In this document: positions 1 through 11,130 of the stretch, one piece after another | Position numbering within the stretch: the stretch's first letter is position 1 | How the letters are laid out: each line of letters begins with the position of its first letter | Origin: Hygrophila difformis | Lineage: Eukaryota; Streptophyta; Magnoliopsida; Lamiales; Acanthaceae | Reading direction: 5' to 3' | Length of the DNA stretch: 64,000 nucleotides | Assembly (NCBI GenBank): GCA_030278955.1 | Contig: JAOANR010000006.1 | Span: 12,919,915-12,983,914, forward strand | Translations under genes and position numbers: made by a program | Notes under the pieces: model-generated | Seen by the model: only the letters and a program-made list of their open reading frames with translations | The model's database searches: none | Told to the model about the DNA's origin: nothing

Positions 1-343
1 TTTCTTCTGTTCTGTGCACAGACAACACAGATTGGACGTTTCCAACGCAGACCTCAGGTCAGCTCAGACCATCACCAACTGGCACTGCTGCCAACTGCAC
101 CTCTTTGTTTGAGTTGCCCTCACATAACCAACCTTTCATTTCTCATTTGTCTTTCACTCTTCACTCATCAGTACTCACTCCTTCTCTCTCTCTCTTTTTG
201 CTTTTTCATTTTTATTTACCATTATCTCCCTATGTTTGCATTTGCTTCCTTCAAATTCAATATCTATCTCACCCTTTGGTCTCTCCTCTTAATTATGTTT
301 TGTGTTTGCTGTTGGGTCCACTTGAAGCAAATTAAGTTCTTTA
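1..343. other. intergenic, no gene seen
   Basis: CT-rich and AT-rich sequence at the window edge. Two overlapping short reading frames are hydrophobic low-complexity translations with no recognisable motif. It could be the flank of a gene outside the window, but nothing here shows that. Confidence 0.4.
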
Positions 344-1200
344 TGTCGAGGTTCACTGTAGTGAGTTCTATCAACTATAATGAATACAGAGATTAAACGA
401 TACCAGATATTAAGCACAGTGGAATAAAAACAATAAGCATAAAGAGATAAAATGACGCAAGGAATTGTTAACCTAATTCGGTCTTCGGCCTTGTGATTTT
501 ATTATGTGTTGAAACTATGGTAAACAACTATACACAATAGTAAAACTTTGATTATGTCTTCACTCCAATCACCAAGTGGATAGTTGTGTAGTAACCAAAA
601 CTATCACCAGTTTTGGTATAGGTCTCTACCACCTATATTTCAACTCCCCAAAGAAAGCCGTCTTTGAGTTTCCCTCGTCGAAGCCTGTGAAGCAACCCCT
701 TCGAATGAAGTGTCTCTGAAACAAGTGCACGGATCTCGGTAAATGGCCTTGGACTCTATCTTTAAGTGCTTTACCAAACACTTAAAGATTCACAAACACC
801 TTCTCACAATGTTTCAATCCAAGGTTTGTCGATCTTGCAGCAAACTGATGTGACTTGAACAAGGGCTGCAATATCGATGAATTTCTTGCACAAGGTTCTT
901 TGGATGCCAAGAAGGATTTCAAGATCTCAGAATATCCACGTAGAGCCACATCCAAGAAAGGTAATAGAACCTTTCATATTTCCTGATACTCTTTCCTTGT
1001 TGACTAATTAACTGATCAGGGAAGGTCTACCTGCAAGGGAGCGTTAATCAAAATCCCCTCTGATCAGCAAGGAGCCGTTGGCCAGCTGAAGTACTGCAAA
1101 CTCTATCCATATTTCAATCGAGCACAATGCAGCATATATAGATGGTTCATGGAGCAGGTTCAATCGTCGGTGTTGGAACTTCCATTAAAACCTCGACTCA
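344..1200 (-). repeat. LTR-like retrotransposon relic
   Basis: The stretch starts TG and ends CA and has a short inverted repeat near its ends (TCGAGGTT at 346-353, AACCTCGA at 1189-1196). It contains a phrase, TTGTTAACCTAATTCGGTC, very like one in the solo LTR at 3290-3944. On the minus strand there is a TATA-like CTATATATGC near 1136. No target-site duplication was found, so the ends are uncertain. It is probably a solo or truncated Ty1/copia-type LTR. Confidence 0.35.
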
Positions 1201-2829
1201 ATGTGGGCTAGTTCAGCACATTAGTAATAGTTATTCAGTTAATTAGTAGTTAACAACATATAATAATAATCACAAAATTACTAATTTTATCATATTATTC
1301 AATGTGGGCTAATTCAGCACCTTACCTGATGGCCTCATTCATAGACTAATAACACATTATTAGAAAGCCATGCAAGTTAATTACAGCCACGCTGATCAGC
1401 TCGATAGATGATTCGTAGTGTAGTGGGCATGCACCCTTTTGTGAACATATATTATGTCACTGTTATTTCCCCCTAGATGGCGGTGTGCGCTCAATATAAT
1501 GCCCTCGAAATCCATTAATAAGCTTTGTCAAAGGATCTTGCGAATTCATCATTCATGATATATACCACTTGACTGTTCTTTAATTATTTGTGCATGTAGT
1601 TTATTTAAAACATCTTAAGTTCCATGTTGTATATTATTGTTAATTATTGCACCAAGTATTCATCAGTCTGAGCTCACTGCACCCCATTTTGTGCACAATG
1701 CTTGGTTGCTAAATGCTAATGACACGCCTAGACATAGTTTTGGAGTAGTGGCGAATGTACTGGCCGGGTAGTCGATACTCCCCCCGTTTCTTTTAGTAGT
1801 CTTTTTAGAGATTAAAAAATATTTCAAAATAGTTGTCATTTGTAGATAGTTGTGCAATGCTTTTACTGTATTACCATTTAATTTATATAAATGCTGGAGT
1901 ATTTCTTCACATTTATTACGAAGTAATTCATTAAAGTGGAATGACCAATGCAATATGGTCCATGGAAGAGTCATGCATGTGAAAACTAATTATGGTTGAA
2001 GTCATACCGGCTAGCTAGTGTTGACTGTTAGAACCATTTTGTTTTGACGATTTTGATCCAACAGGAAATCCTCTTATTCATATCATTGAATATCTTTTAA
2101 CATAAATTGTTTTTTTTAAAAAAAAAAATTGAAAAACGAAAAAGAACTAATTACAAAACATGAAAAAGAGAGTGCACTTATACATATCACATGCATTAAT
2201 TCTTAATTAGCTTAGCTTGGGCCATCAAGACAAGCAGACTCCACAAGCTTCATCACACTTAAATTATAAAATTATAAAACATACAAACTTCAGACTCCAC
2301 ATAATTCTTAATTTGTTGCTATTTGTTAATATAGGTGGGTCGGTACTTCAAACTCCAAAGAATATTTGAAATATCAACGCGGTATATACTAGAGTTGAGT
2401 TCAGTAACAGTATATCCTTTTATCAAACAAATTCATATCATTTCTGTAGTCAAATCTTACATTGCAGACTTGCAGTATCATATTGTACCTAATTTTTTTA
2501 TATCTTTTGATACAGTAATCACGGTTTAGCATATTTTGGGTATTTTTTTCCAATACTATGGCCTTATAATATCTTGTTTTAGAGAGAGAGAGAGATATTG
2601 GTGGTAGAAGAATAATTGAGTGTAGGGCAAACCGGGCAAAGGCATGGGGGCGGCCCCCACCACCTGATTTCAGCCCGCGAAGACAGCGGGGGTGATGTTT
2701 CCCATATTACTTTTTCTATTATTGCATGATTTACATAAATAAATAAAATAATAGCAGTATCTTATTATTGAATACTCAAGCTAAGGGGCAAAATAATATA
2801 TATATATTTTTTTAATTCAATTTGTTATG
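1201..2829. other. intergenic AT-rich DNA with MITE end
   Basis: No gene seen. A 22-bp phrase around TCAATGTGGGCTA occurs twice, near 1199 and 1300. A Stowaway-type end (TA then CTCCCCCCGTTTC) begins at 1778. The sequence after it resembles that after a similar end at 43672, so both are members of one MITE family; no matching right end was found here. A short GA run lies at 2581-2596. Confidence 0.4.
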
Positions 2830-2831
2830 TA

Positions 2832-4018
2832 CTCCCTCCCTCTCGCGAAGATTGAACCCTTTATTTTGAGTACGGTAATTTAGGTGATGGAGTTTAGTAG
2901 TTAAAGTAGTGTGAGTATTTGTGTTTAAGCTTCTAATGAATTTTGATACTGTTTATTATTTAACTTTGACTTATTATTATCGTAATGATATAATTAGAAA
3001 AAAATATTCAAGTGTGGTCTTGTTAGAATCGTCTAATCCTGTAGTTTTAGAATATATATTTTATAGAATTTTATTTGTATCAATTTTGTAATATTAACAA
3101 TTAAAGAAATATAAGGGACTTTGTGTAGGAAAGTAAAAATGCATTAGAATTGTGCAGAATAATAAAAGTAAGTATTTTTAATGAGATTTGACAATAATGA
3201 AGATTCTAGTTAAACTTATATTAATTTAAATTTTCTAAAAATGGAAAGTTATCTGTAGGTCCCTTAATGCTTCAAGATTCTGTTATGGATGTTATTATGA
3301 CGTTCTAACTACGGTTTAACAAAGCAGTAAAGAACACGATCAATTTGTTAACCCAGTTCGGTCCTTCCGACCTACGTCTGGGGGATACCAATCCAGGCGA
3401 CCTTCACTAGACAGAAAAACCAAAACACAAACACGCTAACCAAAGCCTAACACCAGAATCCAAACTCTACCACTAGATGATACAATCCAGTCGAGCTAGC
3501 GTTGTTGAAGCTCCCCCTCAACATGCCAGTAGGGATCTCACCCTAAATGGAATCTTCAAAGGCAAAAAAGCTGTTTGTCGTTCACCATGGCTTTTTTCTT
3601 TGATCGCATGAATTCCTCCAGAACTTTCTTGAATATTGAAGATCACAATACCTTCAGATATTCCTATGTAAACTCAATCTAATCTTGTTCTTCTAAAATA
3701 TCTCACTCTATGAAATCTTGAAGAACATTTACAAGATTCTCTCAAAACTCTCTCTCTGTAAACTCTAAGAATGAATACAAAATAAAATCGCTCAACCAAA
3801 AACTTCTTTTAGATTACAGACTCTGCACTATATAAAAAATACAAAACACATAACTACCAGCAGAGTTAACTGTCGTCGTCAACCTGATGTGCCAACACCT
3901 GAGAAACATCTCAATGAAAAGTACAAGGTTAAGTTGTCATAACAATGTATTAACATTATCAAATTTTGTGGGACACCCCAAAAAGGAATAGGGGTCAAAC
4001 TTCGTGGGACGGAGGGAG
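2832..4018. mobile_element. Stowaway-like MITE split by a solo LTR
   Basis: Left end CTCCCTCCCTCTCGCGAAG is preceded by TA (2830-2831). The right end is its inverted partner (CGTGGGACGGAGGGAG) followed by TA (4019-4020). A Tc1/mariner-type TA target duplication and CTCCCTCC termini are typical of Stowaway MITEs. Without the LTR inserted at 3290-3944 the MITE is about 530 bp, long for a Stowaway. It has no coding capacity and would rely on a mariner transposase from elsewhere. Confidence 0.65.
3290..3944 (-). mobile_element. solo LTR, Ty1/copia-like
   Basis: Starts TGTTAT and ends ATAACA, with near-matching 5-bp flanks (ATGGA before, ATGTA after). It contains the phrase TTGTTAACCCAGTTCGGTC, which I associate with plant copia LTRs. 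On the minus strand a TATA-like TTTATATAGTGC lies near 3830, so the LTR probably reads leftwards. No internal region is next to it, as expected after recombination between two LTRs. The imperfect flanking repeat keeps confidence moderate. Confidence 0.5.
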
Positions 4019-4020
4019 TA

Positions 4021-4876
4021 TATAGTAAGTACAGTATTTCTTTTAGAGTTAAAAATGCATTTTTCGAGGTTTTTTAAAGATTCCAGAACAACCATTTATA
4101 AATTCAAGCTCATACTACTTAAATAAGCATAACATTATACTACTCACCTGAATATATTATTTAATAGTAATTACTATTTATTAAGTAGTTTTAATTCTAT
4201 TTTTTAACGTAATTATATAAGATTATAGTGAAGTGAGATCTTATTCTGTAATACCCCAGAATATAGCTTAAATGGAGTGTAATAAGTTACTCATACCAAC
4301 AATGTACATTTCTTTCTTGGTAACCATCCTATAAGAACTCCAAAGTCACAATTTTAAAGAGTTATATCTTCAATTTTATAAAAGAAAAAATTATAAAACT
4401 TTAGTATTATAAAACTATGCGATTATCTTACTTGAATCTAACAACGTCTTACTTGATAGTTATTTTATCTTATACAACTATGTTTAAAAATTGAATTAAA
4501 CTTACTCAATGAATAATATTTACTATGCAAATCTTAGATTCTTTAAATTACGGAGGGACTATATATCGTGGGTTATGCATAATATATTAATTATAGTTGC
4601 AAATTGTATTTGTGACTGAAATTATTGAAAGGTGTTGTAGATTTTGACGAATTTTTAATTTAATATTAAATGATTTTTAGAACTAGTTGTAATTTTAGAT
4701 CAGTTAAAAAAATAATTAAACGAGAAAATAGCTTCTAAAGCTCCCAAAATATACCACCAAAAGCTATCAATTGTAACTTTTGTTTGCAAACTTTTTTTGA
4801 AATTAGTAGTGTAAACAACATGATTATTATTTCAGTATAGAATTTAAAGTGGCCAAATGCTGCAGTAGTAGCATCA
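4021..4876. other. intergenic AT-rich DNA
   Basis: No gene seen. A lone Stowaway-like right end (CGGAGGGACTA) sits near 4551-4561 without a clear partner. The remainder is AT-rich with stop codons in all frames. Confidence 0.4.
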
Positions 4877-4884
4877 CTAGTTAT

Positions 4885-5422
4885 CATTGTTTTAAATATC
4901 CCCGAAATTTCTGAAATTTCGATCGAAATTTTGGGTTTCGAGACACCCCGAAGCGAAATTTCACATGCAATATTTTTTTGCAAAATTTCCATCAAAATTT
5001 CGCCGGAAATCTGAAATTCCCGAAATTTCTCGAAATTTCCCGAAATCTTTTTAAAAAAATATTTTTTTTCTAAATTTTAAAAATTAAAATTTATGTTTCA
5101 ACCCATATTGATGATGTCATCCAATTAACTTGTTTATCAATTTTAAGTCTCTTATCAATCAACATGGTACATGATATCAATAATATTACTAGCATGCATA
5201 TTATATTATTAAATGATTATTATTAGCATATTAGTAATTTGTATAGCAACATAGATGAAGAATTTTGAAATATCTTCATTTTCATCATTTCAGAAACTCG
5301 AATGAGTTTTCTCAAAAAATTAGAAATATCTTCGAAATATACCCCGAAATTTTAAATATCTTCAAAATTTTCCTAAATTTATATGTCCGATATAGATACC
5401 GAAACGTATATTTAAAACCTTG
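4885..5422. mobile_element. hAT-type MITE, 538 bp
   Basis: Flanked by a perfect 8-bp direct repeat CTAGTTAT (4877-4884 and 5423-5430). The ends are imperfect inverted repeats (CATTGTTTTAAATAT on the left; the right end reads CAAGGTTTTAAATAT on the minus strand). An 8-bp duplication and CA-initial ends are hallmarks of the hAT superfamily. The interior is filled with variants of CGAAATTTC, which is close to self-complementary, so the element is rich in small hairpins. It has no coding capacity. Confidence 0.75.
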
Positions 5423-5430
5423 CTAGTTAT

Positions 5431-6233
5431 TATATCTATTCTATTCCTGTCATTTCCATTATTTAATTTAACAATAACTTCCTTTATTCTCGATGCCACC
5501 AATAATTTCAAGAACCCATTTCAAATAAATAATAATAATAATAATAGTAGTATAAAGTTTGGGTGGATGATAAAAATCCGGGCGAGATTTTTACAATTAT
5601 TAAATGGCTGAAAATTGAAATGTAAGCACAATCACACATGTCAAATCCCAGTTTGATTGATAGAGAATGAATGTAATATATATAGTATATTGTTGCAAAA
5701 TGTGTTCCTCTTTTGCCTGACATGCATATATTTAACATCAACACTAGTATACTACTAACTATTATCAGCTTCTTGTACTTATCGTGTTTAATGTTTTTGT
5801 TCGGATTCCTGTACAAACACTCACCAAATACTATATCATATCGTAACTAAAGTAAAACTTAGAAATTTTCAAAATTCATTGATTGATATATAATTGATTT
5901 AATTCTCTGTCACTAATATGAAATTAGGATTAAGGAACATATTTAAGATCGTATTGGAAACTTATCTGATCATTAATTATTAATGTATAGTATTAATGAA
6001 TACCTAATAACGCATAGTTTAATTGATCAGTTTTTTCTTAATAAAGAATAAATCCAAACCCTAGCCATCCAAAACCTCAGCGATTGACTTGAAATATTTC
6101 TTCATACGAAATAGTGAGTGAGATGTCATTTTCCCTTAATTGGATGGCACATGTGCCTACTGGAGACATATCCAAATTGTGCAAAAGTTTGGAGCACCAC
6201 TATAGGTGGCTGGGTGCAATACATTATGAAGGC

Positions 6234-6276
<43 letters not shown>

Positions 6277-6454
6277 CAGTAAATAGTAATATGACATTAT
6301 CTAATACAGCACTATGTAGAACTATACATGATGTTTCTAAATACAGCACTATGGCTACTCAAAAACAAAATAAAAAAAAATACAGCACTATGTGAAATAA
6401 AAAAAAAACTATACATGATGTTTCTAAAAGAACTAATTAATGAATTATACTATC
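5431..6454. other. intergenic, TA microsatellite
   Basis: No gene seen. A pure TA dinucleotide run of about 40 bp lies at 6235-6274, followed by short repeats of CAGCACTATG and ACTATACATGATGTTTCTAAA between 6300 and 6430. Confidence 0.45.
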
Positions 6455-6467
6455 TCTAAAATCAATT

Positions 6468-6657
6468 TTTTTTTTTTTTTGGTGAATACCAGGGTATTCC
6501 CAGGCCTCATTGGACCCAAGACTAATCCCTCGAGGATCGGGTGGGCATTGAAGGGTTGCCTCTCCCAAAGCAGAATTCTGCATACACAAAGGCTCGAACC
6601 CGAGACCTTTGCTTAAGCTGCCAGAGCCCCATACCACTCAGGCCAACTGCGTTTGGT
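6468..6657 (-). mobile_element. tRNA-derived SINE, copy 1
   Basis: Read on the minus strand, the element has a pol III A-box-like TGGCCTGAGTGG, then a B-box GGTTCGAGCC, and ends in a run of A. A perfect 13-bp target duplication, TCTAAAATCAATT, lies at 6455-6467 and 6658-6670. Two more copies of this family occur at 47359-47487 and 49231-49398. SINEs are non-coding and use LINE machinery. It is not a tRNA gene: only the promoter boxes are tRNA-like and no cloverleaf is kept. Confidence 0.8.
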
Positions 6658-6840
6658 TCTAAAATCAATTGAAGTTAAGTAGAGTGATTATTCTTTATAT
6701 AAATACATGGGAGTACCACATTTTATCTAATGTGGGAACTCAACAAATATTACTACCTCCGTATGTTAATATTTGAACATTTTCTACTTTTCACACAATT
6801 CATGATATATTATCGTTAATAACTCAAATTACATATAAGT

Positions 6841-7565
6841 AAGGGTGGAAATAAGCTAGAATAGGCCGGGCTTTGACTTGAACAGCCTAGGCTTACATCA
6901 ATTTTTCAAGGCCTAAGCCTAGTCTATTACTTTCGAATTTCGATATGTCTACATTATCGCCCTAAGCCCGACCTATTTATTTAAATGGGCTGCACTTTAA
7001 GTCTTTTACAAGCCTGATTAAGCTTATTTTAAAATCAAGTTAAAAGGTTTTTATATATATTTCCGGATATAATATATTTACATACATGAGAAAGGTTTAT
7101 AAATATTTTAAAAATCTGTGCAAGATCAAATTAATACTACCTCTGTTTCTTTTTAAGTGTTACGTTTCTGCTCTGCACGTTTGTCAATGCACATTTTAAA
7201 CTATTAATAACTCAAATTCGGTACAAGTACAAATTCTAAAAATTTGATATTTAAAAACTACAAGATGAGACGAATCCAACAAGATCTCACTTGACTATAT
7301 TTTTTCTTGTATAACTATAAGAAAAATAGAAGTCAAAATGCTAGAATGAACAGTAAACAAAGTCAAAACGTAACATTTATTTAGAAACGGAGGGAGTAGT
7401 AGTTACTTCTACATAAAATAGTAATAATACAAGATATTCATATGCAATATGCATACTAATAATAATTAATAGGCCGGCCTGGTAGGCCTATTGTGCTTTT
7501 TATAGAGTCTGGCCCGAGCCTATTGAGTTAAATAGGCTTTGAAAATGGCCTGAGCCTAGCCTTTT

Positions 7566-7607
<42 letters not shown>

Positions 7608-7628
7608 GTCTGGCCTATTCCCACCCCT
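6841..7628. mobile_element. hAT-like non-autonomous element, 788 bp
   Basis: The ends are inverted (AAGGGTGGAAATA on the left; the right end reads AGGGGTGGGAATAGG on the minus strand). The flanks are ACATATAAGT (6831-6840) and ACATACAAGT (7629-7638), a duplication with one mismatch. The interior repeats AGGCC/GGCCT motifs near both ends and carries a homopolymer A run of about 39 bases ending near 7604. A Stowaway-like MITE (7137-7396) sits inside it. No coding capacity. Confidence 0.55.
7137..7396. mobile_element. Stowaway-like MITE, 260 bp
   Basis: TA target duplication (7135-7136 and 7397-7398) and inverted ends: CTACCTCTGTTTCTTTTTAA on the left and its partner TAGAAACGGAGGGAG on the right. 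It is nested in the hAT-like element at 6841-7628, so it is the younger of the two. Confidence 0.65.
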
Positions 7629-7638
7629 ACATACAAGT

Positions 7639-8279
7639 AAAAATTAAAACTTTAATATTCAAAAAGTTCGCAGATAAATTTAATAATATTTCACCTGATT
7701 ATTTTATATATATAACTGTGGTAAAATATTTAATCAAAATTACTCAATTAACAACTAATTAGTACAAATAATATATATAGAGGGAGTATATACTATTAAA
7801 AATAATTTTATTGGGCAGCCACCAACCCATCAATCCTGGTTTCGGTGGAGGCCTTCTTACAAGGGCCTACGGTAGTAATTATCTGGCAAATGTCAAGCCC
7901 AAATCAAATGGTAGACATTTTTTTATCGCGCCATTCATCCCTTACTTTTATTATAATAAAAATGAATTTAATTATCCTTTCGACATTTCAGATACCGCTG
8001 ACATGCCAAGTGGAATATTTGTCCGTTGTGCAACCAAAGACTATTGAAAGAATTGCGCCATTCAGCTATACAGGATCAGTTTTTGTTGCAGTAATTGAAA
8101 CCACAGAAATTGTTCAATACCTAGATTCTTTTTGTGGTTTTAACTTACAGTAGCGCTTTTGCCAACAAAAATGATCCAGCCATCACAAATTAGATGGCTA
8201 AATTCATACAGCAAAAGTGTACCTAAGCAGGTTGAGCCAACCACATATTCAGGAACTTGGCAGTTAACCTTCTTCAATG
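7639..8279. other. 3' flank of SKL2-like gene
   Basis: No gene recognised. Two overlapping plus-strand reading frames of 78 and 102 codons have no motif I know. The part next to 8280 is probably the 3' untranslated region of the minus-strand SKL2-like gene. Confidence 0.4.
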
Positions 8280-9413
8280 TTACGCATCAGCAGTCCCTGA
8301 TGAAGAATCCCAACCGGGAGGTTTGATGTCCGGCCAATCCCCTCGGCATCCCAATCTTACGTACAAACTTTTTTTACCAGTGAGATTTGTATCTGACAAA
8401 ATCAAGCGCTTGAGACCACTCAACGTAGCCTGAGATACAGATTTCGAAAAGGACGCATCCCAACCTCCAAGCTTCACTACTACTTCAGCATTGCTGTAAC
8501 CTACAAAACCATCTTGAATGTTCCTCTTGGCCTCTTCCTTCGCTGACTCTTCATCCGTTACCTCAGATTGTGACAACCAAACTGTAAATCCTCCATAAAG
8601 ATGTTGCCATTTATCAGGCCTCCGGGCAGCGCCGTGTTCTGCTCCTAATGTAGCTACAACTGCTCTGGCCTGACTGCTTAGACTTTCTAATATAACGCCT
8701 TCCGCTTCTGCAACTGCATCGGGACCTTCTTCAGTCTCCCACGAACCGACTGTGCTCTTGGTATATTGTTCCAGAAGCTCCTTTGTGCTGAGAGGAGTAT
8801 ATCCAAGACCCACTGCTAATTCTCGAGCAATTTTGTAGTTTATTTCCGTAGATTCTCCAACTAGAAATATGGATGTTCCTTGCAGTAGTTGTGCTACTCC
8901 ACTTGTCAAGGACTCCCACGATTCCATGATGTCGGGCCATTTTACTTCTGGGTTTTGCTTGGTCAGGTTAACAACTAGATGGGAATCATCTATATACCAT
9001 ATTGTTTCTGAAGGCTTTATCATTCCATATAGACTATTGGTATCCAAGAGAGTATTCACATATCCGGGATACCGCACTTGAATCAACAAAGAACTCTCAC
9101 GTGGCTCTACCAAGATTTGCTCAGGGCTTAGTGTCTTATCTCCAAGTTCCAATCTCAACTCTACCTCGGATGAGTCATCATGAAACTCGTAATGGGTCGT
9201 CGCTGGGGACACAGTTGGAGTGGTGCTGCAAAGGAGGATGTGCCTAGGCATTCTTGTGTTGGTGAAGACACTAGGAAAACGGGTACGAAGGAACAAGAAT
9301 TTTGGATTCGGGGTAGATTGAGAACAACAAATCCTAGGAAAGAAATGTAGGGTTCTGAATCTGCTTGGGCTTAGTGTTGGAGGCAGGAAGACAAGGGCGG
9401 ATGTCGTTGCCAT
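8280..9413 (-). CDS. SKL2: Probable inactive shikimate kinase-like 2, chloroplastic
   Basis: A 377-residue single-exon protein. Residues 1 to about 60 are rich in Ser, Thr, Arg and Pro with few acids, as in a chloroplast transit peptide. Residues about 72-165 look like a CS/p23-type beta-sandwich. Residues about 175-365 align with the shikimate kinase fold and end in a conserved GCRGDWPDIKPPGWD block typical of plant SKL2. The Walker A loop expected in a kinase (GxxGxGKS/T) is replaced by LVGESTEINYKIA, with no GK(S/T), so phosphate binding and shikimate kinase activity are unlikely. SKL genes are known as ancient duplicates of plant shikimate kinase with new plastid roles; the exact role of SKL2 is not evident from sequence. 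The start gives the expected transit peptide, and a weak TATA-like TATTATATC lies about 50 bases upstream. The gene is complete. Confidence 0.9.
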   Translation of the reverse strand: MATTSALVFLPPTLSPSRFRTLHFFPRICCSQSTPNPKFLFLRTRFPSVFTNTRMPRHILLCSTTPTVSPATTHYEFHDDSSEVELRLELGDKTLSPEQILVEPRESSLLIQVRYPGYVNTLLDTNSLYGMIKPSETIWYIDDSHLVVNLTKQNPEVKWPDIMESWESLTSGVAQLLQGTSIFLVGESTEINYKIARELAVGLGYTPLSTKELLEQYTKSTVGSWETEEGPDAVAEAEGVILESLSSQARAVVATLGAEHGAARRPDKWQHLYGGFTVWLSQSEVTDEESAKEEAKRNIQDGFVGYSNAEVVVKLGGWDASFSKSVSQATLSGLKRLILSDTNLTGKKSLYVRLGCRGDWPDIKPPGWDSSSGTADA

Positions 9414-10592
9414 TTTTCCAATGCCAGAGTATGTGGCTAAGTGGCTTTGAAGAAGAAGAAGATGATATAATAACTTTTCACTTTAAACTGAAAAGATGAG
9501 TCTTGTAATTCCTAACTATTTTGAGATTGGAGCCATGATTTTGAATTGTGGAATTCAGGTAAACCTGTGTGATCAGAAAAACCAAATGGAGTGATTCGTT
9601 ATCTTGCAAACCTCCAAGAGAATAGATGAAACTTAATAGTGATATCTTTTGATAGTAGTAAAAGTAAGGTCTACATGAAAGTGCAAAAAAAAGGCACACA
9701 CGTCACTTGATAGCATATCTCTTATTCCATGGTCTTGCAATTACTCAGCATATGAAATCAATAACCTGCAGATTTATTTACTTTCATCATCCCATGTTCG
9801 AAGTATATGCATTGACACATAACATACACAAAACAATGACCGATCATAAATACTACCACATAGATTACCAAAAGAACCTATTCAAACACAAATACAAATA
9901 CACATAAAAAGAACCTATTCAAACTAATAAACACAGCCAAATTATGTAACCAAAAACACCATTGACACAGGCAACTTAATATCCTTACTTTTAAAATACG
10001 TATTTTTACCCTTTAAACTCTAGCTACCGCTTTTAAATTTTCCCAAATTCAGAACTATTATTCAGAACTATCTCAGTTCAAAGTTATTCTTCACCATTAT
10101 CATCAAACTCTAATGATTTCCCAAATTCTAAACTCTAATTATTTACTACAAATAGCGTTAGTGCAGTTACGCTAAATGTTAAAGAAAATCCTTAATAAGT
10201 ATAATTTTGTTTTTAGGAAAAAAAAAAAAAAAAATTGGGGAGGGCTTACTGTCCACGTACACGAAATCAGAAGAGAGGAAATGAATTAGGGGAGGCAACA
10301 GCAGTGGACGACAACGGCAGGCGGTGGAGAAGCGGCAGTGGCTGGGCGGAGGGCTTGAATTTGGCGATTAAGGTTGGCGGAGGATACAGCGAGGGAAGTG
10401 GATGGGGCGGTGCCGGCGATGGTTGAACGGGGGGCGGTGGAGGATAGTTATAAAAGAATAGATATACGTGGCCCAGAAAATTATAGCAAGAAGGAAAATT
10501 TTAAAATATCTAGTTCGCGCTAGAACATCTTGCGTTAGAATTAAGTACCAATTAGACATCATTAAAAGTCAATTTTTTGGGCAAAGAAGTAA
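9414..10592. other. SKL2 upstream region and intergenic DNA
   Basis: The first 100 bases are the SKL2-like leader and promoter, with a GAAGAAGAA stretch. Positions 9540-9690 hold a dispersed repeat also seen at 43320-43455. Positions 10255-10440 are GC-rich with Gly/Arg-type low-complexity translations that I do not call as genes. The remainder is AT-rich. Confidence 0.45.
9540..9690 (-). repeat. unclassified dispersed repeat, copy 1
   Basis: Shares ordered phrases with 43320-43455: GAGTGATTCGTT, then a CTTGCAAAC/CTCGCAAAC block, then GTAAGGTCT about 90 bases on. On the minus strand both copies translate a similar short stretch (GLQDNESL against CLRDNESL). I do not recognise the family; a SINE or the relic of one is possible. 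Confidence 0.4.
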
Positions 10593-10597
10593 GCTAG

Positions 10598-10992
10598 TGT
10601 TATGGAAATAACTATATTTATTTATGTATGTGTATAATAAAATGGTATATGGCTTATTAGCTTGTGTTTATAGTGGAAGTATTGTAATGGAAATTGGGAT
10701 TAAATGGTGAAAGAAATGAAGTTTAAAGGTGGGATAATAAAATGGATAAAGTGTAACAATTATGGCATGAGATGAAACAAGTATTAAGCTTGCATAAATT
10801 TTTTTCTCTCTTTTCTCAATACATTACATAGGCTATTTATAAACTTTTTTATCCTCTCACTATTTACTAACCTCATAATCAAGGCATATGCATTTCAAGA
10901 CTTTCACATGTCTAACCTTATAATCAAGGCATGAACATGTATATTCACATGTTGAACACTAGACATTCACAATCTTGTTTACATGCATAACA
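10598..10992 (-). repeat. copia 3' LTR
   Basis: 395 bp, TGTTAT...ATAACA. It is the downstream LTR of the minus-strand element and is next to the polypurine tract. Identical by eye to the other LTR apart from position 10604. Confidence 0.93.
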
Positions 10993-11130
10993 CTCCCCCT
11001 TGAATGTCGTCAATACGAAGAATATGCCTCGTTAAAACCTTACTTGGAAAAAACCCTATGGGAAAAAAATCCAAATTAGGAAAAAGAGTACATGATTCTT
11101 GCATATTTACTTCTCCCCCTGATCAAAGCA

